Assembly: GCA_012026795.1 (NCBI GenBank)
Contig: VEPM01000008.1
Coordinates: forward strand, 100,099-164,098
Direction of reading: 5' to 3'
Origin: Candidatus Methanoperedens sp.
GTDB lineage: Archaea > Halobacteriota > Methanosarcinia > Methanosarcinales > Methanoperedenaceae
DNA length: 64,000 bases
Below, one piece after another: positions 9,867 to 18,765 of this stretch. The notes under the pieces are model-generated. The model worked only from the letters and a program-made list of their open reading frames with translations, did no database searches and was not told where the DNA came from. The position numbers and the translations under genes are program-made. Position 1 is the stretch's first letter. The number at the start of each line of letters is the position of its first letter.

Positions 9867-10544
9867 ATGGAAAAAAGCGATTTAATTGAAACCGGGCTTG
9901 ATAATTCTTTTATTTTTATTTCAGATAGTTCAAAAAGATTAATTACCAAAAACCTTGTTCCTGGAATAAGAGTTTATGATGAAAAACTCATTAATATTGA
10001 AAATGAAGAATATCGCATCTGGGATCCGTTTCGAAGCAAGCTTGCAGCCCTGGTATTAAAAGGTTCACAAATCTCGATACAGAAACATAATAGTGTTCTT
10101 TATCTTGGCGCGGCAAATGGAACGACTGTAAGCCATGTTTCAGATATTGTTTCTGAGGGTGTTGTTTTTGCCGTAGAATTCTCGCCACGGGCGATGAAAG
10201 ATCTCATTAATGTCAGCACTTCAAGGATGAATCTTGTTCCCATATTGGCGGACGCAAAAAATCCGAAATCTTATCAAAATATGGTTTCCGAAGTGGATGT
10301 TATTTATCAGGATGTAGCGCAAAAAGATCAGGCTGGGATCGCTATCAGGAATGCCCGGATGTTCCTAAAGAATGAAGGGATCCTTGTTTTAATGATAAAA
10401 GCAAGGAGTATTGATTCAACAAGCAATTCCAGGGATGTGGCATTTACTGAAATGAAAAAGCTGGAAGGAATTTTTAAGATTAAAGAATTAGTAAATATAG
10501 GACAATATCATAGTGATCACTTTGCAGTAGTGGCACAAAAATAG
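9867..10544 (+). CDS. flpA: Fibrillarin-like rRNA/tRNA 2'-O-methyltransferase
   Basis: 225 residues. The SAM-binding loop is LYLGAANGTTVSHVSDIV, followed by AVEFSPRAMKDL and a DVIYQDVAQKDQ strand-turn, and the C-terminal HSDHFAVVAQK; this is the standard archaeal fibrillarin layout. It is the catalytic subunit of the C/D-box sRNP that methylates rRNA and tRNA riboses. In many archaea it is paired with nop5, but no Nop5 gene flanks it here. The first ~40 residues form the usual small N-terminal beta domain. Confidence 0.9.
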   Translation: MEKSDLIETGLDNSFIFISDSSKRLITKNLVPGIRVYDEKLINIENEEYRIWDPFRSKLAALVLKGSQISIQKHNSVLYLGAANGTTVSHVSDIVSEGVVFAVEFSPRAMKDLINVSTSRMNLVPILADAKNPKSYQNMVSEVDVIYQDVAQKDQAGIAIRNARMFLKNEGILVLMIKARSIDSTSNSRDVAFTEMKKLEGIFKIKELVNIGQYHSDHFAVVAQK

Positions 10545-10579
10545 TAGTGTTTCTATCATCATACCCGAAAGAACAGATA

Positions 10580-11170
10580 CTATGCCCTTTTTTTAGCTAT
10601 CCGGCGGACGATCAATATTGAAGCTACTAAAAAGACAAATATAATTACTACGAAAAAGAATCGAATTGAATATTCAGAAACGCTGAATGGGTTATCCGGG
10701 TGCATAATCCTTCCTGCTCTTATCATTAATACCCACACAGACAATGCCAGCCCTGTTCCGAGAAAAGATATCATTTTAGGATTCTCCGAGGCAGAGGATA
10801 TAAAATAAATACTTATAGATATTAGGGAAATAATAATCGTAGCCTGAAGCCGCGGCTCACCCCAGAAGACTCCGCCCCATGCAAGTTGTGATGATACATT
10901 ACCTGCTATAGTAGCTGCAACCCAGAATACAACAGCCGTTTTTTCAACAGCAAAGAGCAAAGAAAAGTCTGAACTTTTCCTGAAAAGCGATATTAGACTT
11001 ACCAGACCCGCACTGGTGAATAGAAAGAGACCTGCGGCTATCAAAGCTCCGTGAAGGTATACTAACTTCAACACCGATCCTAACTCCTTATCCTCAGGTG
11101 ACAGCCAGATCAATATGATTCCAATGAGGAGTGATATTATTATTCCTGCTGGCAACTTTTTCAGATTCAC
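10580..11170 (-). CDS. CcmC/CcsA-like polytopic membrane protein
   Basis: 196 residues with six hydrophobic segments. Two features recall CcmC, the haem-handling subunit of cytochrome c maturation: VYLHGALIA in the position of the CcmC YFHVPSA segment, and WGGVFWGEPRLQATI in place of the WWD-like WGTWWVWDARLT motif. The match is divergent; the second Trp-Asp pair is Gly-Glu. A role in haem delivery would fit the multihaem cytochromes at 17-18.6 kb. No other ccm gene is adjacent, so the assignment is tentative. Confidence 0.5.
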   Translation of the reverse strand: MNLKKLPAGIIISLLIGIILIWLSPEDKELGSVLKLVYLHGALIAAGLFLFTSAGLVSLISLFRKSSDFSLLFAVEKTAVVFWVAATIAGNVSSQLAWGGVFWGEPRLQATIIISLISISIYFISSASENPKMISFLGTGLALSVWVLMIRAGRIMHPDNPFSVSEYSIRFFFVVIIFVFLVASILIVRRIAKKRA

Positions 11171-11565
11171 GATAACACCTATGCTATGAGATATATTATT
11201 CTATATACTTTAGCATATATTCTTGCGATGAGCTGATTTAACTTTAATAGCCTGGAAAGAATATCAGCATAGGCAAATATGCATAATGATGCTTTCATAA
11301 CATTAAATGTCCATCCATCACCACATTATCCCCAGAGCAAGTCCATGGCTGCAATCTTTTATTGAAAGGGTTTTCGAACAATAAAGGAAGAATTCTTAAA
11401 TTTGATATGGATTGGGGATTGGAAAAAAATGACTTATTTACCCCAGAAGGTTAGTGGACACTAACCCTAATTCTGTCCCACAGCCCGATAAAATGAAAGT
11501 TTAAATAACATATAAATCGTATAAGAACCGATAAATCGAAATCAATATCTTCAGATCAATAATTT
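11171..11565. other. Intergenic region with the proS promoter
   Basis: About 395 bases without a convincing gene. The left side carries the upstream region of the CcmC-like gene. A likely archaeal promoter for proS is GTTTAAATAACATATAAATC near 11499-11518. The stretch TTAGTGGACACTAA near 11450-11463 is a short near-palindrome of unknown meaning. I see no RNA gene here. Confidence 0.4.
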
Positions 11566-13089
11566 ATGGGACTTAAGACTATGGAACCTTACTTTCACCT
11601 AAAAGGAAGCTACAAAACAAGCGCTGACGTAAAAGCTGCAGGTGCAGAGATTGAAAAATTCATTGAAGAATCAAAAGCGACCATCCTCCAGAAAGGCGTT
11701 CCGGCCGGGAAGGGCGCGAAAATCATAAACTGGGAAATCCGTGATAACAGTATATTTTTTGATATCGAATCTGACCGGTATCTGCGGGCGCACGACGCAT
11801 TTATAAGGCTCAGGAAGCCTCTGGCTGGCGTTATTGGAAAGGCATATAAGATCGGTGTCAGGGGTGTTGAAGTTGAAGAGTTCATCGTAAAAATGCCATC
11901 AGAACAGCCGCTGCACCAGCAAAAGATACCTTTTGTAAAATCAGTTGGATTTGAAGACGGGATGATCACTCTTTCACTTGAGGTGGGTGAAACGCAGCTT
12001 GAGAATAAGATCCCTGACAGGATAATTTCACTCATTGAGGACAAAATAGCAGCACAAAGCTTTGGTGGAAAAACAGAGCACTGGAGCCTTCTCTGGGAAA
12101 GCCCTAAAAGGGAAATGAAATTCAAGGGCGACCCCACGGTTGAAGCGGAAAAGCGCGGATGGATAAAACGTGCTGCAGGCCGGGGGCAGTGGATATATGG
12201 CCCCCAGATGACACGAGTTTTCAGGACTTTTGAACAAATCGTGCTTGAAGAAGTCATAAAGCCTCTTGGCTATGTTGAAATGATCTTCCCCAAGCTTGTT
12301 CCATGGGATGTGTGGAAACATTCAGGTCATGCGAAGGGTGTATATCCGGAAATATACTACGTCTGCCCTCCCAAAACCAGAGACCCTGCATTCTGGGAAG
12401 AAGTTATAGATAATTACAAGGTCACACTGGAAGTCCCCATTGACCTGATCGCAGAGAAGATCGATAAGCCTCTTGGCGGCATGTGCTATGCACAATGCCC
12501 CTCGTTCTGGCCATTCATGCAGGGAAAGACCGTATCTGATGAATCTTTCCCTGTAAAAGTGTTTGACCGCTCGGGCACATCACACAGATATGAGAGCGGC
12601 GGCATACATGGTATGGAAAGAGTGGATGAATTCCACAGGATCGAACTCCTGTTCATTGGGACGCCCGAGCAGGTTCTCGAACATTCAAAGCAGATGCAGG
12701 AGTGCTATAAGCATGTTTTTAATGATATCCTTGACCTTGAATGGAGAATGGCATGGGTCACGCCCTGGTTCATGGCACAGGAAGGACTCACGGGACTTGC
12801 AGGACAAAAAGGTGTGGGAACAATTGACTTTGAGGCGCCGCTACCTTACCGCGGGAAGGATGGGGAATGGCTTGAGTTCCAGAACCTGAGCGTTAATGGG
12901 GATAAATATACAAAAGGATTCAATGTGAAGCTGCAATCGGGAAAAGACTTATGGAGCGGCTGTTCGGGAATCGGGCTTGAGAGATGGGCCAGCACGTTTT
13001 TTGCCCAGAAAGGATATGATGAAAAGGACTGGCCTGAGGCGTTCAGGGAAAAGATCGGGAATATGCCGACGGGCATTAAATTCATGTGA
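11566..13089 (+). CDS. proS: Prolyl-tRNA synthetase, archaeal/eukaryotic type
   Basis: 507 residues. An N-terminal region of ~180 residues precedes the class II core ([44 protein letters not shown]). Motif 2/3-like segments follow ([21 protein letters not shown] as a class II loop, [14 protein letters not shown] near the end). The arrangement differs from a plain archaeal ProRS in having a long N-terminal extension with an internal Glu/Lys-rich repeat-like region. It charges tRNA-Pro. Upstream sequence has a TATA-like element but no Shine-Dalgarno. Confidence is high for class II aaRS and good for proline specificity. Confidence 0.8.
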   Translation: MGLKTMEPYFHLKGSYKTSADVKAAGAEIEKFIEESKATILQKGVPAGKGAKIINWEIRDNSIFFDIESDRYLRAHDAFIRLRKPLAGVIGKAYKIGVRGVEVEEFIVKMPSEQPLHQQKIPFVKSVGFEDGMITLSLEVGETQLENKIPDRIISLIEDKIAAQSFGGKTEHWSLLWESPKREMKFKGDPTVEAEKRGWIKRAAGRGQWIYGPQMTRVFRTFEQIVLEEVIKPLGYVEMIFPKLVPWDVWKHSGHAKGVYPEIYYVCPPKTRDPAFWEEVIDNYKVTLEVPIDLIAEKIDKPLGGMCYAQCPSFWPFMQGKTVSDESFPVKVFDRSGTSHRYESGGIHGMERVDEFHRIELLFIGTPEQVLEHSKQMQECYKHVFNDILDLEWRMAWVTPWFMAQEGLTGLAGQKGVGTIDFEAPLPYRGKDGEWLEFQNLSVNGDKYTKGFNVKLQSGKDLWSGCSGIGLERWASTFFAQKGYDEKDWPEAFREKIGNMPTGIKFM

Positions 13090-13154
13090 ACAACTTAATA
13101 ACAGCCGAAAGATTTAAAATATATGAAATAATAGATTTGGCTGGAGGTGAAAAA

Positions 13155-13292
13155 ATGGTTGGACTAGAAAGTTCAATGGATAACGCAACGGCAGCAAAAA
13201 AAGTAAAAGCAAAAGAAGATCCTGCCGAGAAAAAGAGATTAGATGCGTTTAATGCAAAACTGAGAGCCCGCAAAGGACCTCAGCCTAAATGA
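13155..13292 (+). CDS. Small basic hypothetical protein (45 aa)
   Basis: 45 residues, strongly charged, rich in Lys/Ala/Arg (TAAKKVKAKEDPAEKKRL), no membrane segment and no recognised family. The ATG at 13155 is chosen over an upstream in-frame GTG (13086) because a strong Shine-Dalgarno GGAGGTGA ends five bases before it. The small size with a near-perfect ribosome-binding site argues for a real, well-translated gene. It sits between proS and the lipoate ligase pair on the same strand. Confidence 0.6.
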   Translation: MVGLESSMDNATAAKKVKAKEDPAEKKRLDAFNAKLRARKGPQPK

Positions 13293-13413
13293 AGAAGAGA
13301 ATTGTATAAACATATCAACAATTCTTATATCTGTGAGGTATGAGGAGTGGTTTACTTTTTTCCATGTTGCATCGCATAATAAAACAAAGCAGTATAGATT
13401 AAGGAGGTTAATT

Positions 13414-13695
13414 TTGATTGCCCATTGCAGCCGGAAGGTCAAAGAAGGAAAAATCGTAAAAGTAGAAGTGGAATTCGATGATGTCATCAAAAAGCTCAGG
13501 ATTACCGGGGATTTTTTCCTGCATCCCGAAGAGGTTCTGGATGATATAGAAAAAAGTATGGTTGGCTTGAAAAAAAATGTAAGCTCTGACGCTATGGTCA
13601 TCAAAATCCGCAATATTGTAAGGGATTACAATACGCAGATGATCGGTATAAGCCCTGAATCTATCGCCGAAGTCTTGAAGGAGGCGTTGAAATGA
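13414..13695 (+). CDS. lplB: Lipoate-protein ligase, small C-terminal-domain subunit
   Basis: 93 residues from a TTG start at 13414, chosen because AAGGAGG lies six bases upstream; longer versions have no such site. The protein (KVEVEFDDVIKKLRITGDFFLHPEE...) matches the C-terminal accessory domain of lipoate ligases, which in Thermoplasma-type archaea is a separate subunit (LplB) needed for lipoate adenylation. Its stop overlaps the ATG of the catalytic subunit (ATGA), the order lplB-lplA. It binds LplA and acts in lipoylation of acyltransferase or glycine-cleavage H proteins. Confidence 0.8.
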   Translation: MIAHCSRKVKEGKIVKVEVEFDDVIKKLRITGDFFLHPEEVLDDIEKSMVGLKKNVSSDAMVIKIRNIVRDYNTQMIGISPESIAEVLKEALK

Positions 13696-14438
13696 AATGG
13701 AGAGTAATAGGGCTTGAAACCCATGATGCCTACCTCAACATGGCTCTTGATGAAGCAGTGAGCGAAGGCGTAAGAGCAGGCTCATCCCTGCCCACCATAC
13801 GATTTTATAACTGGAAACCGAACGCCGTTTCCATAGGCTATTTCCAGGGCATAAGAGATGAGGTCAATCTTGATGTATGCAGGGAACTGGGTGTGGACTG
13901 CATAAGGCGGTGGACAGGCGGAGGGGCGGTTTATCACGATTTTGAAGGGGAGATAACATACAGCGTGATAGCGCCTGCAAACATATTCCCGAAAAACATA
14001 ATAGAGTCATACAGGCTGATATGCGGCTGGCTTGTCAGGGGTCTTGGAAGCCTTGGGATTGAAGCCGAATTCAGGCCGGTTAACGATATTCTTGTTAAGG
14101 GTAAAAAAATCTCAGGAAGCGCCCAGACAAGGAGAGGCGGGATATTGCTCCAGCACGGCACCCTGCTTTACGGGCTTGATCTTAAAACAATGTTCAGTGT
14201 GCTTAATGTGAGCAGGCAGAAAATTACAGATAAGATGATAGAGAGCGCCCAGGAGCGGGTCACATGCGTTCGTAATCACAGCGATGCAGGAAAGATGGAG
14301 GTTTATGATGCTCTCATTTGTGCTTTTACAGAAGGAAAGGATTATGAGTATGGCACATGGAGCATGGATGAACTTGCAAGAGCTAAGGAGCTTGCTGGAG
14401 GAAAATATAGGAGCGATGAGTGGATGTATCTGAGGTGA
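13692..14438 (+). CDS. lplA: Lipoate-protein ligase A, catalytic subunit
   Basis: 248 residues of the BPL/LplA fold: the RRWTGGGAVYHDFEGEITYS lipoate-binding loop, KKISGSAQTRR with the catalytic Lys region, and LLQHGTLLYGLD. It lacks the C-terminal domain, which is supplied by the overlapping lplB gene upstream. It attaches lipoate to lysines of lipoyl domains with ATP. No lipoyl acceptor gene lies in the window. The stop (TGA at 14436) lies inside the ribosome-binding site of the following SDR gene, so the three genes probably form one transcript. Confidence 0.88.
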   Translation: MKWRVIGLETHDAYLNMALDEAVSEGVRAGSSLPTIRFYNWKPNAVSIGYFQGIRDEVNLDVCRELGVDCIRRWTGGGAVYHDFEGEITYSVIAPANIFPKNIIESYRLICGWLVRGLGSLGIEAEFRPVNDILVKGKKISGSAQTRRGGILLQHGTLLYGLDLKTMFSVLNVSRQKITDKMIESAQERVTCVRNHSDAGKMEVYDALICAFTEGKDYEYGTWSMDELARAKELAGGKYRSDEWMYLR

Positions 14439-14442
14439 TTTT

Positions 14443-15129
14443 ACGGGATTTCAAAATAAGACGGTGATCGTTACAGGAAGCGGAAGGGGCATCGGGGAAT
14501 ATATTGCGAAAAGATTGGGAAGGGAAGGGGGGAATATAGTTGTAACAGGAAGAACAACAAAAGATATAGAAAGAGTAAGCAAAGAAATAAATAATGAAGG
14601 TGGTAGTTCGATTTTCATTAAAGGGGATGTCACAAGAGAAGAAGATGTGAAAAAAGTTATACATGGAGCTATCAAAGAATTCGGGAAAGTTGATGCTGTT
14701 GTGAATAATGCAGGGATCGGATTAAAAAAATATATATGGGAAACCGGTGTCGAAGAATTTGGGGAATTAATAGATGTGAATGTAAAAGGAGTTTTCCTTT
14801 ACATGAAGCATATTATCCCGGAAATGAAAATAAATGGAGGTTTAATAGTAAATATTTCATCAGGTGCCGGGAAGGAGGGGATTCCAATGCTGGGCGCATA
14901 TTGCGCATCGAAATTTGCAGTGATCGGCCTTACCGAATCTGCTGCTGCCGAAGTCAATAATATCAAAATAGTTGCATTATGCCCTGGAAGCGTGGATACA
15001 GGGATGTTCAAGCGGCTATTCCCGGATGAAAAGGCAGACCTCAAACCTGATGAAGTCGCGCAAAAAGTGGCGGATATCTGCATCAATCCGGAAAAATATC
15101 GCCAGGGGCAATCTATTGAACTTTATTAA
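14443..15129 (+). CDS. Short-chain dehydrogenase/reductase
   Basis: SDR with the cofactor loop TGSGRGIG, NNAG motif (VVNNAGIGLK), catalytic Ser in ISSGAG and the YCASK active-site Tyr/Lys. Substrate unknown; it is a classical ~228-residue SDR. The start is unusual. The expected N-terminus reads GFQNKTVIVTG back to an ACG codon at 14443, placed after a perfect GAGGTGAT Shine-Dalgarno (14432-14439). The first standard start is a GTG at 14464, which would cut into the first beta strand and has no ribosome-binding site. I annotate the ACG start, with the GTG as alternative. It follows lplA closely. Confidence 0.8.
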   Translation, partial: TGFQNKTVIVTGSGRGIGEYIAKRLGREGGNIVVTGRTTKDIERVSKEINNEGGSSIFIKGDVTREEDVKKVIHGAIKEFGKVDAVVNNAGIGLKKYIWETGVEEFGELIDVNVKGVFLYMKHIIPEMKINGGLIVNISSGAGKEGIPMLGAYCASKFAVIGLTESAAAEVNNIKIVALCPGSVDTGMFKRLFPDEKADLKPDEVAQKVADICINPEKYRQGQSIELY

Positions 15130-15141
15130 AAATGATGGAGG

Positions 15142-15166
15142 CACAGAGCTTTTTTAAGTCTCTGTG
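15142..15166. terminator. Hairpin between convergent genes
   Basis: Seven-base stem CACAGAG / CTCTGTG with an 11-nt loop containing a T-run, lying in the 55-base gap between the convergent SDR and NrfD genes. It could stop transcription from either side. Confidence 0.45.
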
Positions 15167-15184
15167 TCAATGAGGCTTTATATA

Positions 15185-16363
15185 TTAATTATGTTCTTGG
15201 GTTTCTTCCTCCATATCTTTCCACGGCGGCAGGATAGCTGTTACAACTCGCAGTATTATGAATGGAAGCATAAATATTATTATTGCAGGTAAAACTCCTT
15301 CCTGGCTGAAGAATTCAGGAACATAAGTAAGTGTTCCTACAAGACTCTTTGAAATTTCCTGGCCTCCGATAACTACATTCCATCTCATGGCAAATACGCC
15401 TATTACGACAAAAATGCATGAAACGGAAATCATTATCAATTTCAGCGTATCCCGTTTCTTGATAAGGCTGACCAGGAGCAGAAGAATAAATGGTATAAAT
15501 ATGCCAAGAGTCAGTTGAATACCCCAGAAAGTAAAGCCGATTTTATCCGAAAGCAGCCTGTTAATAATATCGATATCCTCACGCGAAGCATATTTCATGC
15601 TTATTATCTCAAGTAATTCCAGTGTTACATCAAGGATCAGGAAGATCCACAGGTAATGTGCAAGTGATTGGAGACATTTATGGTCAATAGCATGTTTCCT
15701 GATTTTCATTGCGGCAATATAAAGTAAGATCAACAGGGCGATCCCTGATACTATAGCTGACATAAGGAATATGATTGGCATAAGCGGAGTTGACCACCAT
15801 GGGTTTGCCTTGATGCCTCCAAATATAAAGCCAACATACCCGTGCAGGAACGCTGCTGAAGGAATGCCGATTATTGCAAGCTTTCTCGCAAACTTTTCAT
15901 CATTGTGCAATGTTTCTTCAGAAATATCAAATGAAAACAGTGCAAGACTTGAATATAACAATTCTTTCCATCCATGTGAACTCAGGGCCTTTTTGACAAT
16001 ATCTTCCCTGAAAGAAAGCCATATCTCAAGAACCACAATTATCAGATAGAATGAAAATATGTAACCAAAACCCGACATCGCAGATGTAAGATGTGGGGTG
16101 AACATGATTTCAATACCACGCTCAGGACGTCCGAGATGAACAAGCAGAGGCATCATTGCGACAAGCAGGAATGACAATGCCGTAAGAAGGGCGAATCTTG
16201 CCACAGGCTTGATCTCCTTCTTGCCGAAAACATGGTATAATGATGAAGCAATGAAAGCGCCGGCTACAAGACCCGTAATATAAGGATACAATACGATTAA
16301 TATACTCCATTGTATTTCAGATTCATTGGGATAAACATAACCCCATATCAGATTGTCTAACAT
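15185..16363 (-). CDS. NrfD/PsrC/DsrP-like quinone-interacting membrane subunit
   Basis: 392 residues with about ten hydrophobic helices. Family hallmarks are LLVHLGRPERGIE after the third helix and FAMRWNVVIGGQE near the end, as in HybB/DsrP-type long members. It is expected to exchange electrons between (mena)quinone or methanophenazine in the membrane and the adjacent Fe-S subunit. The ATG shares a base with the stop of the Fe-S gene (TAATG), so the two are translationally coupled. It is the last gene of the four-gene redox operon 18619 to 15185. Confidence 0.85.
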   Translation of the reverse strand: MLDNLIWGYVYPNESEIQWSILIVLYPYITGLVAGAFIASSLYHVFGKKEIKPVARFALLTALSFLLVAMMPLLVHLGRPERGIEIMFTPHLTSAMSGFGYIFSFYLIIVVLEIWLSFREDIVKKALSSHGWKELLYSSLALFSFDISEETLHNDEKFARKLAIIGIPSAAFLHGYVGFIFGGIKANPWWSTPLMPIIFLMSAIVSGIALLILLYIAAMKIRKHAIDHKCLQSLAHYLWIFLILDVTLELLEIISMKYASREDIDIINRLLSDKIGFTFWGIQLTLGIFIPFILLLLVSLIKKRDTLKLIMISVSCIFVVIGVFAMRWNVVIGGQEISKSLVGTLTYVPEFFSQEGVLPAIIIFMLPFIILRVVTAILPPWKDMEEETQEHN

Positions 16364-17154
16364 TATCTCACTTCCCGGTCTAAGCCGATATAGAATACCT
16401 TGGGTTTTGTTCCAAGATCAGGTTTAAGAAGATTGATCCTTTCTTCGTCAATTATTTTATTCACTTCACTGTTTTTATCCTTCATGTCTCCGAATTTTCG
16501 TGCCCCTGTAGGACAGGCCTGGACACATGCAGGTAATAAACCTTTAGTTATCCTGTGATAGCACCATGTGCATTTGTCAGCGGTTCCCTTCTCAGTATTA
16601 AAGTACCTTGCCCCATAAGGACATCCCTGAATACAATACCTGCACCCGATACAATATTCATAATCCACAAGAACAACACCATCTTTTGTTGTATATGTCG
16701 CACCCACCGGGCAAACCTGGACGCATGGTGGATTGTCGCAGTGATTGCAGATCTTTGGTACAAAAAAAGCTTTTTTGATCTCTTCCGCGGGTATGTCATC
16801 CTCGAATCCTTCTATCCCCCCGTCCGGAGAATCGATTACAACTTCTTCTTCCCTTGTTTCAAGTGATGTTTTTTTCACCCTGTATCGTTCGATCCATGTC
16901 CTGTACACTTCTTCATCAAATGGTACCTTGTTTTCCAGTTTACATGCGTTGGCGCACCTTCCACAGCCGATACATTTGCGTGTGTCCACGACATAGCCCC
17001 AGAAATGTTCCTCCCAATTATACCCACCCTGCACAGGTGAGTTTTCAGCTGCAACGGTGTTTATAATAAAAGGTTCTACAATCGCAGCCCCGGCAGTTGC
17101 GCCTATAATGATTTTGCATCCGATCTTAGTAAATTCTCGCCTTGATAAATTCAT
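16363..17154 (-). CDS. Tat-exported four-cluster ferredoxin-like Fe-S subunit
   Basis: 263 residues. The Tat signal SRREFTK (4-10) is followed by a hydrophobic stretch to about residue 35. Four Cys quartets follow: C61/64/67/71, C136/139/144/148, C168/171/174/178 and C195/198/210/214, the NrfC/DsrO/HybA pattern of four [4Fe-4S] clusters. It should act on the outer face of the membrane as the electron wire between the NrfD subunit and the cytochromes c encoded upstream. The gap to the cytochrome gene is 12 bases. Confidence 0.9.
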   Translation of the reverse strand: MNLSRREFTKIGCKIIIGATAGAAIVEPFIINTVAAENSPVQGGYNWEEHFWGYVVDTRKCIGCGRCANACKLENKVPFDEEVYRTWIERYRVKKTSLETREEEVVIDSPDGGIEGFEDDIPAEEIKKAFFVPKICNHCDNPPCVQVCPVGATYTTKDGVVLVDYEYCIGCRYCIQGCPYGARYFNTEKGTADKCTWCYHRITKGLLPACVQACPTGARKFGDMKDKNSEVNKIIDEERINLLKPDLGTKPKVFYIGLDREVR

Positions 17155-17166
17155 ATTATGCCTCCT

Positions 17167-17616
17167 TTATACAAACCACGGCTTATGCGGATTATGACAA
17201 TATACGCATCTTAGATCCTCACCGTGTGTTTCCGGATCGACCTGCGGGAATTCTTCCGGTCTTGCTATCTCCTTAAAGTGGCATTTACCGCAATATTCTC
17301 TTGACTCGTTCGCTTTTTCCAATGGTTCCCTGGCATTAAGAACATGTTTTTCAGCAGGACCATGACATGTTTCACAATTTACAGTTTTATGCCTGTCCTT
17401 TACCCAGACCGAATAAATTATTTTATGACAATCCTCTTCACCGCAACTTGTCGAACCTGCATAATTGACGCTAAGGTTCCTGATCTCATTTACAGAATCT
17501 CCCCTGTACCATCCGTATTGTCCAAATGAGTCGGGGACAAGCAGGGACCTTACGAGAATAAAAGCAATTATTACAAGAGCTAATAATGTGAAAGCTCTTT
17601 TTAAATGTGGCTGCAT
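17167..17616 (-). CDS. Membrane-anchored tetrahaem cytochrome c
   Basis: 149 residues: an N-terminal signal anchor (about 10-28), then four haem attachment sites, CGEEDCH (58-64, a CX4CH spacing), CETCH (81), CGKCH (109) and CVYCH (137). NrfH/NapC-like in size but without a clear family match. It lies between the larger cytochrome and the Fe-S subunit and likely passes electrons between them outside the membrane. The CX4CH site is unusual but known in some multihaem proteins. Confidence 0.82.
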   Translation of the reverse strand: MQPHLKRAFTLLALVIIAFILVRSLLVPDSFGQYGWYRGDSVNEIRNLSVNYAGSTSCGEEDCHKIIYSVWVKDRHKTVNCETCHGPAEKHVLNAREPLEKANESREYCGKCHFKEIARPEEFPQVDPETHGEDLRCVYCHNPHKPWFV

Positions 17617-17665
17617 TACTTATCACCTTTCTATAACTGGATATCGTTTCATTGTTTTTTGGCCT

Positions 17666-18619
17666 TTATTTTTTTCTCAGAATATAGAACACAGCTATCA
17701 ACGAAACTAGTCCAGTCAAACCTATGAATCCAGGTACCTGGGGCGATTCAGTTCTGGTTGGCAAAGGTGTGGGTTTCACGATATCTTCGGCTTTTTTTAC
17801 TTCCATATTGGCTGAATCTATTATATCCTCAAAATGTGTGAGATTGAATTCATGCCACATCGGAGCAAGGTCCTGGTATGTTTTCAGGGCATTGTCAGTA
17901 TATTTTTCTGCAAGTCCTACATCTGTTCCGTTCTTCTTTGCCCAGAAAATATCCTCTCTCGCATTTTCTATATTGAATTTTAACTTGTTTACTTTCCTTA
18001 GCATATCCTCTGCCTTGAGCGGTATGTCGTAAGGCGCTACTTTTTTATAAACGGAATGACAGTTACCGCAGGAGTTCCTGAAATCTTCAGGGTTAAGAAC
18101 TGTGAAAGTATGTGGATGATGGCATGTTGTGCATGTCGGAGCAAGCTCCAATGATTCAAGCTTTTTATAATGTGTACTGTTTTCAAAATTATCAAGTTCT
18201 TTTGGATGGCATTTGCCGCAGGTCTTTGGAACATTAGTATAATAAACGGGGCTTTCAGGGTCGGTAATGTTCCTGAAAGTGTGCGCTTTTTCTTTAGTAG
18301 CCTGTTTGACGTCTCCTCCATGGCATTGCTCACATGTTACTCCTTTCACAGCATGAAGCGATTCCTGCCATTGCTGGTAATTGGCGGTCGCAAGCTGTCT
18401 TACCCTGTCTTCATGGCACTCAAGGGAACACTGGGCATTTCGTTCAAGATGCTGTATCCTTATCTGGTTAAAGCGTTTTTGCTCTTCGATAAAAGGAGTT
18501 AACGTTTTATGACAATCAATGCATGAATTTTCAGATGCATTCGCTCCTGAGAGAAATACCGAAATTCCTGCTAAAATTAGTAATACAATTATGATTTTAT
18601 TAAATAATACTATTCGCAT
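17666..18619 (-). CDS. Six-haem cytochrome c with PGF-type C-terminal anchor
   Basis: 317 residues from the ATG at 18619, preceded by GGAAGGTAAG; an in-frame TTG at 18643 is less likely. Signal peptide, then haem sites CIDCH, CSLECH (CX3CH), CEQCH, CGKCH, CTTCH and CGNCH. A helical segment rich in Lys/Asn/Ala follows. Then a Pro/Thr stretch leads to VPGFIGLTGLVSL plus a short basic tail, the layout of a PGF-CTERM sorting signal read by archaeosortase A. It is probably held on the outer membrane face or S-layer side, and is first gene of the redox operon. Confidence 0.85.
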   Translation of the reverse strand: MRIVLFNKIIIVLLILAGISVFLSGANASENSCIDCHKTLTPFIEEQKRFNQIRIQHLERNAQCSLECHEDRVRQLATANYQQWQESLHAVKGVTCEQCHGGDVKQATKEKAHTFRNITDPESPVYYTNVPKTCGKCHPKELDNFENSTHYKKLESLELAPTCTTCHHPHTFTVLNPEDFRNSCGNCHSVYKKVAPYDIPLKAEDMLRKVNKLKFNIENAREDIFWAKKNGTDVGLAEKYTDNALKTYQDLAPMWHEFNLTHFEDIIDSANMEVKKAEDIVKPTPLPTRTESPQVPGFIGLTGLVSLIAVFYILRKK

Positions 18620-18765
18620 TTTATTCTTACCTTCCGTTTTCAAATTGTTTTTTAATTTATACCCTTTATACCGTTTTAAATCTATCGTTTTTCTAATTTC
18701 AACTAACCCGTTATTTCGATATTTATATCTTTTGGTTTTAATTTTCTACCAGATCCAATAAATTT

